Position numbers and translations under genes: made by a program
Assembly: GCA_037139855.1 (NCBI GenBank)
Contig: JBAXFM010000007.1
Coordinates: 1-37,807, forward strand
DNA from: CAIVAT01 sp037139855
Lineage (GTDB): Bacteria > Bacteroidota > Bacteroidia > Bacteroidales > FEN-979
Direction of reading: 5' to 3'
Length of the DNA: 37,807 nucleotides
Part shown: positions 32,817 through 37,807 of the stretch, one piece after another
Numbering within the stretch: the stretch's first letter is position 1
How the letters are laid out: each line of letters opens with the position of its first letter
Notes under the pieces: generated by a model
The model's database searches: none
The model's input: the letters and a program-made list of their open reading frames with translations, nothing else
What the model was told of the DNA's origin: nothing

Positions 32817-34508
32817 ATGAAAAGAACATCCATCATATATTTCCTGGTGATTCTGGCGCTGATATCCGTATGCCCGGGCCTGAAATCGCAAAACACCTAT
32901 AACGGTGAATCAAGAGAATGGTTAAAGGTTTGCACCGACCGGACTATGTATATTTCTGGCGAGAAGGCGCTGTTTTCGGTCGTCCTTTGTCACCAGCAGG
33001 ATCACCCTGTTGAACAAATCAGCAAGGCTTTTTATTGTGAACTGATCACCCACAGCGGAACCAGGCTCACTGCTGGAAAATATCTGCTTCAAAACGGTAC
33101 CGGTCACGGCATCCTCACCATCCCGGAAGAAACTGTTTCAGGAATATACTACCTTAAGTTTTATACCCGATTCATGAGAAACGGCAGCACGGCTGATTAC
33201 ACATACGTCATGCTGAAAATCATCAATCCATATAAAACTGAAGTGCTTGCCGGTAATAAATTTTTGGATACAACAAATCAGCCTAAGCACAGGGGAGATA
33301 CAGCAATCCATGACCAGTCATTGAGCATCACACCGGGCAAAAAGGTTTATGCACCCCGTGAGGAGATCATGTTAAACATCAGCAGGAATTCAGGAAAAGG
33401 GATGGCTGTCCTGTTATGCTTGTCGGTCGTTCCTGAGTCCACCTTTGACAATCAGTTATTACCAACAATCAACCCCCTGAACACTGACAACAGTGTTACC
33501 TATCTTCCTGAAACCCGGGGCATTTCATTGTCAGGCCAATTGATCGGCAAGAAATCGGGCAAACCGGTTCCCGGGGCCAAAGTTAACCTGTCTATCATCG
33601 GCGACAAGGACATTCTGGTGGTGCGCACCGATTCAAACGGAAGGTTCTTCTTTGCCTTACCTGATTATCACGGGAAAAAGGATATCTTCCTTTGTGCCGA
33701 CGACCTTCCTGATATCCTTCCTGAAATATTCATCGACAATGATTTCTGCTCCAGATCTGTCGATTTATCTTCGCCACGGTTCACATTGAATGATGAAGAA
33801 ATGAAATCAGCCTTTAAGCTGGCAGTTAATTCCAGGGTCAGGACCGTTTTCAGGGAAAATATCCTGACAGCTGATACCATGACAGAGGTCAATAACACTC
33901 CGTTCTACGGAAAACCATCGGGCATTCTTGTCATGGATAAATACATTGACCTGCCCACCCTGGGCGAATATTTCACGGAACTACCCGTTGCTGTGAAGCT
34001 CAGAAAAACAGCAGGCAAAAGAGAGTTCAGGTTTTACACCACCCAACCTGATATGGCATTATATGCTCCGTTGATGCTTGTCGACTGGGTTGCGGTGAAT
34101 AACATAGAAAAAATCCTGGCCATGTCGCCCCAGGAAATCAATCGGATTGAACTCATTGATTCCCTCTACATCAAAGGGGAGATTACCTACGGGGGGATCG
34201 TAAGCTTCGTATCGAAGAAAAATGACTTTGCCGGCATCGACCTGCCAACATCAGGAACTTTTGTCAATTACCGGTTTTTGGAAGAATTTAATGAAAATAC
34301 CCTTCCGGATACAATACCTGGGAACATACCTGATGCCCGGAACACCGTTTACTGGAACCCGGCAGTTCAGACGAACCCGGAAGGCGCTGCCAAAGTTACG
34401 TTCAAGGCTCCGGACACGCCGGGAAAATACACGATCCTGCTCAGGGAAATCACACCTTCTGGGGAGATGTTGTTAACGGAGGAATCGTTTGTGGTTACAG
34501 ACAGGTAA
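32817..34508 (+). CDS. Exported macroglobulin-like protein with TonB-plug-like segment
   Basis: This 563-residue exported protein has a signal peptide (about 1-25, SVCPGLKSQ). Residues 40-140 resemble an MG2-type macroglobulin domain (DRTMYISGEKALFSVVLC... SGIYYLKFYTRFMRN). A second sandwich at about 238-300 (SLSGQLIGKKSGKPVPGAKVNLS, then RTDSNGRFFFALPDY) resembles the carboxypeptidase-regulatory domain. Residues 419-471 (LMLVDWVAVNNIEKILAMSP, INRIELIDSLYIKGEITYGG, IVSFVSKKND) look like the 'vDG...I.rIevl...y..G...ygGiI...TK' core of a TonB plug, but no barrel follows. The chain ends with a last Ig-like strand set (YWNPAVQTNPEGAAKVTF to FVVTDR). It begins 1 base after the DUF4249 stop, so it is the last gene of the operon. 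It may be a periplasmic or surface partner of the receptor. Confidence 0.75.
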   Translation: MKRTSIIYFLVILALISVCPGLKSQNTYNGESREWLKVCTDRTMYISGEKALFSVVLCHQQDHPVEQISKAFYCELITHSGTRLTAGKYLLQNGTGHGILTIPEETVSGIYYLKFYTRFMRNGSTADYTYVMLKIINPYKTEVLAGNKFLDTTNQPKHRGDTAIHDQSLSITPGKKVYAPREEIMLNISRNSGKGMAVLLCLSVVPESTFDNQLLPTINPLNTDNSVTYLPETRGISLSGQLIGKKSGKPVPGAKVNLSIIGDKDILVVRTDSNGRFFFALPDYHGKKDIFLCADDLPDILPEIFIDNDFCSRSVDLSSPRFTLNDEEMKSAFKLAVNSRVRTVFRENILTADTMTEVNNTPFYGKPSGILVMDKYIDLPTLGEYFTELPVAVKLRKTAGKREFRFYTTQPDMALYAPLMLVDWVAVNNIEKILAMSPQEINRIELIDSLYIKGEITYGGIVSFVSKKNDFAGIDLPTSGTFVNYRFLEEFNENTLPDTIPGNIPDARNTVYWNPAVQTNPEGAAKVTFKAPDTPGKYTILLREITPSGEMLLTEESFVVTDR

Positions 34509-34540
34509 AACGAAAAATGCTCTAATACCCTGTCCATTTA

Positions 34541-36058
34541 TCAGATGGTGAGGATTGGGATTGTAAACAGAAAATTACTTCCTGAACCGGGAGTCGATTC
34601 CACCCAAATTTTGCCACCATGCATTTCCACTATTTTTTTACAATGTGCAAGACCAATGCCTGTTCCTTCGAATTTGTCGCGGTTATGCAACCGCTGAAAG
34701 ATGATGAAAATCTTGTTGTTGTGTTTTTCATCAATCCCAATGCCATTGTCCTTAATGGAAAAAATCCATTTTTTTTCACTGCTCCCGGCTGAAATAATTA
34801 TCTCAGGAATTACATCCTTATTATGGAATTTGATCGCATTGGCGATCAGGTTTTGGAACAACAGTCTCAATTCGGTTTCAAAGCCAACGATGGTGGGCAA
34901 TTTCTCAAGTGTTATTTTTGCCTGACTGGCTTTGATCGAATCGTCCAGATCAAGCAGTACAGCGTTTACAACTTTATTGCAGTCGATGAGGGATCGAACA
35001 CTCTCTTTGCCCAATATCGAATATTCGAACAAGTCCCTGACCATTTTACTCATCCGGACTGCCGAATTGTGAATGAATTCAATATACCTGTGCCCGTCTT
35101 CATCAAGTTTATCACCATAATCATCGTGAAGAAGCTGAGTAAAGTACGTAAGTGTTCTGAGGGGTTCCTGGAGATCATGGTTATTGATGTAGGCAAACTG
35201 GTTCAGTTCATCGAGACTGAATGAAAGCTCCCTGTTTATACTGATCAGTTCATCGGCACGCATCCCCTTCTGTTCGTTTTGAAACGTGAGTTCGGTATTT
35301 GCGATGACCAATTCTGCCGCACGTTTTTCTTTCTCCCCATGTTGAAATAAAAGTTCGATGTTGGCAATGGCCAGTTCATCGGCCCTTTTCCCTTTCTCTT
35401 TGTTTTGAAAAGCAAGTTCATTGTTTGCAACCAATAATTCTGCAACAAGATTTTCCTGTTTGGAGAGCAATGATTCCTTGTCGTGTTTGAGTATTGTATT
35501 GTCAACCATGTTTATCAGGCATTGCTTTCCACTGTCGGATATAACACCAATAAGGGTTACAAACACGATTGTGCTTGCCACGGCAGAAAGAGTTACCTCG
35601 CAGGATGTTTTGATTTTGCTTTCAAATATTTTTTCAAGAAAGCTATTGAAACCGGGTTTGGTCTCATCAGTAATAAAAAAACCAAAACGACTGTGCATTA
35701 TACTTTCGCGTTCTTTGCCAAGCATGTTTGCCGCAGTAATGTTTAACTCAAGAATCTCACCCATTTTCGAAATTCCGAGATATCCGGTGGGTGCATAATC
35801 ATATAATTTAAGGTATTTTTCATTTGCAATCGCGAACTGCTTCTGAACCGCCAATAGTTCCACGCTCTGCAACTCCAATTCAATCATATGAACCTGTAGC
35901 TCATGAAAAAAACGCAATGAATCTTCGACCCTAACTTTCGAACCTGTTTTCCCTGGTTTGATTTTCAACATTCCTTCTGCCAATTGACGCAGGGTTCCGG
36001 CTTGTGTGCTTTCACCCGAATCATTTTTAAAAAGGTCTGGTGAGATGCGTTTTTTCAT
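34541..36058 (-). CDS. PAS-domain histidine kinase with repeated signalling helix
   Basis: This 505-residue sensor kinase has no membrane segment. A PAS domain covers roughly residues 75-190 (EKYLKLYDYAPTGYLGISKMGEILELN onward). A helix of 21-residue repeats follows, then the dimerisation/phosphoacceptor domain with NNHDLQEPLRTL (His294, phytochrome-type H box). The ATPase domain has the N box NLIANAIKF, G1 DNGIGID, and G2 GTGIGLAHC. No receiver domain or response-regulator gene is adjacent, so the partner is elsewhere. ATG at 36058 (MKKRISPDLF) was chosen. An upstream in-frame ATG at 36103 would add 15 residues and cannot be excluded, because the -7 element at 36132-36139 suits either. It faces the glycan-independent plus-strand operon tail-to-tail with a 32-base gap. 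The signal is unknown; soluble PAS suggests a cytoplasmic cue. Confidence 0.88.
   Translation of the reverse strand: MKKRISPDLFKNDSGESTQAGTLRQLAEGMLKIKPGKTGSKVRVEDSLRFFHELQVHMIELELQSVELLAVQKQFAIANEKYLKLYDYAPTGYLGISKMGEILELNITAANMLGKERESIMHSRFGFFITDETKPGFNSFLEKIFESKIKTSCEVTLSAVASTIVFVTLIGVISDSGKQCLINMVDNTILKHDKESLLSKQENLVAELLVANNELAFQNKEKGKRADELAIANIELLFQHGEKEKRAAELVIANTELTFQNEQKGMRADELISINRELSFSLDELNQFAYINNHDLQEPLRTLTYFTQLLHDDYGDKLDEDGHRYIEFIHNSAVRMSKMVRDLFEYSILGKESVRSLIDCNKVVNAVLLDLDDSIKASQAKITLEKLPTIVGFETELRLLFQNLIANAIKFHNKDVIPEIIISAGSSEKKWIFSIKDNGIGIDEKHNNKIFIIFQRLHNRDKFEGTGIGLAHCKKIVEMHGGKIWVESTPGSGSNFLFTIPILTI
35252..35440 (-). repeat. 63-bp coding repeats encoding 21-residue coiled-coil units
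   Basis: Three tandem units of 21 residues (starting ELLVANNELAFQN, ELAIANIELLFQH and ELVIANTELTFQN, each ending KR/MRA-A/D) are followed by a partial fourth (ELISINRELSF). Each is three heptads, forming the signalling helix between the PAS and kinase domains. The unit type is common in Bacteroidota PAS kinases and can vary in copy number. Confidence 0.8.
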
Positions 36059-36131
36059 TGGTTGATTTTGCAATTTTTTTTTGCGGCAGAGTATGGCAGA
36101 CACTTGTCTGCTTTTATATCAGGAAGTAATA

Positions 36132-36139
36132 CAAAGATA
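36132..36139 (-). promoter_or_regulatory. -7 promoter element for the histidine kinase
   Basis: On the minus strand TATCTTTG matches TAnnTTTG, 73 bases before the chosen ATG at 36058 (28 bases before the alternative ATG at 36103). No clear -33 TTTG is visible at the expected spacing. Confidence 0.45.
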
Positions 36140-36242
36140 CGATTAATCATCCGGATTTTTAAATAATTCATTAAGAAAAACTTAAGTGGATGTATTGACA
36201 TTGAGTTCATTTTTACAACCTGACACGTTGGAAACAAAAAGT

Positions 36243-36250
36243 TACCTTTG
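36243..36250 (+). promoter_or_regulatory. -7 promoter element for the PepSY-like gene
   Basis: TACCTTTG matches TAnnTTTG, 59 bases before the ATG at 36310. Together with the element at 36132-36139 it makes the 36059-36309 gap a divergent promoter region. Confidence 0.5.
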
Positions 36251-36309
36251 GCTTTACTTTTTCCTTTGATTATCATTATTTCAATTTTAAATCATTAAAC
36301 CATTCAATC

Positions 36310-36561
36310 ATGAAAAAGATCATTTTATTGCTGTCGGAATGCATGCTGATCAGTTTAATGGGGTTCACCCAAAAGATCACCGCTGATAAGGTTCCAGCGC
36401 AAGTAAAACAAGCTTTTTCAGCGAAGTTTACCACCGCAACCGATATCAAGTATGAGATGGACTTGAAGAAAGATAAGCAAGGGTTCGAAGTCCAGTTTTC
36501 GCCGAAAGGTGATCTGCTGAAGAAAACACCGTTAAAGAAAGAAACGGACGATAAAGATTGA
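36310..36561 (+). CDS. Small exported PepSY-like protein
   Basis: This 83-residue protein has a signal peptide (MKKIILLLSECMLISLMGFTQ) and a single short domain resembling the PepSY-like repeat of Bacteroidota exported proteins (PF11396, earlier DUF2874). The match is VPAQVKQAFSAKFTTATDIKYEMD, then QGFEVQFSPKGDLLKK, with the typical 'vP..V..aF...fp.at.v.ye' opening. It is about half the usual two-repeat length and ends with a Lys/Asp-rich tail, so it may be a single-repeat form. It has its own promoter-like element and a hairpin terminator after the stop, so it is monocistronic. The function is unknown; the family is thought to act in the periplasm. Confidence 0.7.
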   Translation: MKKIILLLSECMLISLMGFTQKITADKVPAQVKQAFSAKFTTATDIKYEMDLKKDKQGFEVQFSPKGDLLKKTPLKKETDDKD

Positions 36562-36596
36562 TTTTCAATTAGTTCGGTGAATGTTAAAATCGATTG

Positions 36597-36630
36597 AAAA
36601 GGGTTTCGGGAGTAAAATTCCGAAACCTTT
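36597..36630. terminator. Bidirectional hairpin terminator
   Basis: GGTTTCGG pairs with CCGAAACC around a 10-base loop, and flanking AAAAG/CTTTT extends the stem with one bulged G. A T tract follows on either strand (CCTTTTAT plus; CCCTTTTC minus). It lies between the plus-strand PepSY-like gene and the minus-strand FISUMP gene, so it probably ends both transcripts. Confidence 0.75.
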
Positions 36631-37775
36631 TATAAAACCCTGAGGCAGCGGAGGGGGAAGCCATTCATCTTTTGATAGGTATTTATGAAGCTGCTTCCGA
36701 CTGAGAACATCAGGAGCAAACCGTTATCGACATCCTGGGTGTTGCTCCAGTAGAAGCCATACGATCCCCGGTTGCCCAATGAACCGCCGCTGGCCAGGTT
36801 CCCGGCAGCATGCATTTGCAAATCTGAATTCCATGGGCCATTCCAACCACTCCAGGCCCCGCTTGCATCCACGTTGGTCCATTCAGCAGCGGTGGGTATC
36901 CGCCAGGTAATGCCCAATAATAGCGTACATGGGTCATTGGCTGCTATCCAATCTGAATTTTCAGTTATGGTGTTTACCCATGTGGTCGGGTAACGGTTTG
37001 TTCCGTTGTGCCAGTAACCCTGCTTCAGGTTAAATTGCCAGTACCAGCCGGCCGAGGCCTCTGTGTTGTCGCTTACGGAGGCAGGTTGCTGGGAGGCCCC
37101 AAGGTTTCGGGTAATCCAGCATTTCGGAGCCTCCCCTGGAATGTTGGTCACGGTTCCGTAGGTAACGGTCTTTGAACTGGGAGCGACCGTTCCCCCCACA
37201 TGGTTGACTGTAAAGGTGGATCCGCAGGCCAATGCGTCTGCGATAAGGATTGTCGGCGGATAAGAATACCCGCAGGCATTGTAAGCCCATACGTAACGGG
37301 TATAACTGCTTCCCTGCAACAAGCCTGTCTCATTTTTGGTTGTGGCTGTGCCCATGTCGGTGGCAGTGGCAAAGTCGTTGATGGTATTTATTTTATACCC
37401 GGTAGCGATGGGTACGGCATTCCAGTTCCAGATGATCTGTGCATTCAATTGCACAGGTATTCCGGCAGCAGGTGGAACCGGGATTGCACAATACCCGTAC
37501 ATGTTCAGCCATTGGCCACCCAGGTAAATGGAAAAGCAACCACTCCCATCTCCATTGCAATTCATGCAAATCACTGAAAGACCTTCAGCCGGATTTACAA
37601 TCGCATTCCTCTCTTCAAAGGTCATACGGGGCGGCAGCAGTCCTTTGGTGGTTGATTTTACATCAAGCATCGCAGATGAATTAGGGCTGCTGTTATCTGA
37701 ATTGATGCCGACCTGGGCAACAACGCTGGTAACAGCAAGCAGGAACAGTATTGCAAAGGAGATGAGGTTTTTCAT
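36630..37775 (-). CDS. Secreted FISUMP-domain surface protein
   Basis: This 381-residue exported protein has a signal peptide (MKNLISFAILFLLAVTSVVAQ). The next 80 residues (VGINSDNSSPNSSAMLDVKS, then TTKGLLPPRMTFEERNAIVNPAEGL) match the conserved N-terminal module of many Bacteroidota secreted surface proteins. The segment VQLNAQIIWNWNAVPIATGY to CGYSYP resembles a fibronectin type III fold. From about residue 220 (WITRNLGASQQPASV) through WYWQFNLKQGYWHN, ITWRIPTAAEWTNV and YGFYWSNTQ to FPLRCLRVL, it matches the FISUMP domain (Fib_succ_major), a lectin-like extracellular fold. No sorting tail is visible. Its transcript would start at the leader motif at the window edge. A surface or carbohydrate-linked role is plausible; none is shown. 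Confidence 0.85.
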   Translation of the reverse strand: MKNLISFAILFLLAVTSVVAQVGINSDNSSPNSSAMLDVKSTTKGLLPPRMTFEERNAIVNPAEGLSVICMNCNGDGSGCFSIYLGGQWLNMYGYCAIPVPPAAGIPVQLNAQIIWNWNAVPIATGYKINTINDFATATDMGTATTKNETGLLQGSSYTRYVWAYNACGYSYPPTILIADALACGSTFTVNHVGGTVAPSSKTVTYGTVTNIPGEAPKCWITRNLGASQQPASVSDNTEASAGWYWQFNLKQGYWHNGTNRYPTTWVNTITENSDWIAANDPCTLLLGITWRIPTAAEWTNVDASGAWSGWNGPWNSDLQMHAAGNLASGGSLGNRGSYGFYWSNTQDVDNGLLLMFSVGSSFINTYQKMNGFPLRCLRVL

Positions 37776-37789
37776 GGGGCGAGATTCGG

Positions 37790-37806
37790 TTGTTAATTAT
37801 TTAACA
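37790..37806 (-). promoter_or_regulatory. Leader motif TGTTAAATAATTAACAA upstream of the FISUMP gene
   Basis: On the minus strand this is the same 17 bases as at 24057-24073. It ends 14 bases before the FISUMP ATG, so the -7 element is expected just outside the window. Confidence 0.4.
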
Positions 37807-37807
37807 T

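Noticed and set aside
36055..36276. Small minus-strand frame before the histidine kinase
   Set aside because: It overlaps the kinase start and promoter elements, and the translation shows no domain.

Overview
The window looks like a chromosomal segment of an environmental Bacteroidota, probably Bacteroidales-like. The support is a TonB-dependent receptor with an N-terminal STN domain, a DUF4249-type lipoprotein, a FISUMP-domain surface protein, several TAnnTTTG-type promoter elements, and the general lack of Shine-Dalgarno sequences. No rRNA, tRNA, CRISPR array or transposase was seen.

Region 1 (1-18680, plus strand) is a polysaccharide biosynthesis locus that begins upstream of the window. 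It encodes a GT2 glycosyltransferase (partial), a Wzy/ligase-like polymerase, four GT4 glycosyltransferases, and two left-handed beta-helix acyltransferases. It also encodes an MBOAT acyltransferase with an SGNH-like partner, an AAC(3)-like N-acyltransferase, and a cytoplasmic protein of unknown function. A three-gene acyl cassette follows (ketoacyl-ACP synthase III, dedicated ACP, SDR reductase). The locus ends with a nucleotide-sugar 4,6-dehydratase, a PglC/WcaJ-type priming transferase, an exosortase-family protein and a WecA/MraY-type transferase. The acyltransferases and the acyl-ACP cassette suggest a heavily acylated glycan carrying a deoxy-amino sugar. No Wzx flippase or Wza/Wzc exporter lies inside the window.

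Region 2 (18773-24011) starts with a convergent Wzi-like outer-membrane barrel gene, which fits the surface-glycan theme. Next come an AAA_14/DUF4143 ATPase and a pair encoding a triple 77-residue-repeat coiled-coil protein and a multipass membrane protein with a His-rich tail.

Region 3 (24086-28154) holds two metabolic genes with their own promoter-like elements: a stand-alone carboxyltransferase subunit (pyruvate carboxylase B / oxaloacetate decarboxylase alpha type, no biotin domain) and a tungsten-type aldehyde:ferredoxin oxidoreductase. These genes are visibly richer in G+C than the polysaccharide locus.

Region 4 (28209-34508) is a tight operon: small exported protein, STN-TonB-dependent receptor, DUF4249 lipoprotein, and an exported macroglobulin-like protein that carries what resembles a TonB plug segment without a barrel. 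It is probably an outer-membrane transport or assembly module with unknown substrate.

Region 5 (34541-37807) holds a PAS histidine kinase with a 21-residue repeated signalling helix (minus), a small PepSY-like exported protein (plus), and a secreted FISUMP protein (minus), the last two separated by a bidirectional hairpin terminator.

The most interesting features are the exosortase homologue with His and Ser where the family has Arg and Asn, the dedicated acyl-ACP cassette inside a glycan locus, the plug-like segment in the macroglobulin-like protein, and 7-bp TGAC repeats at two sites, one inside a coding region.
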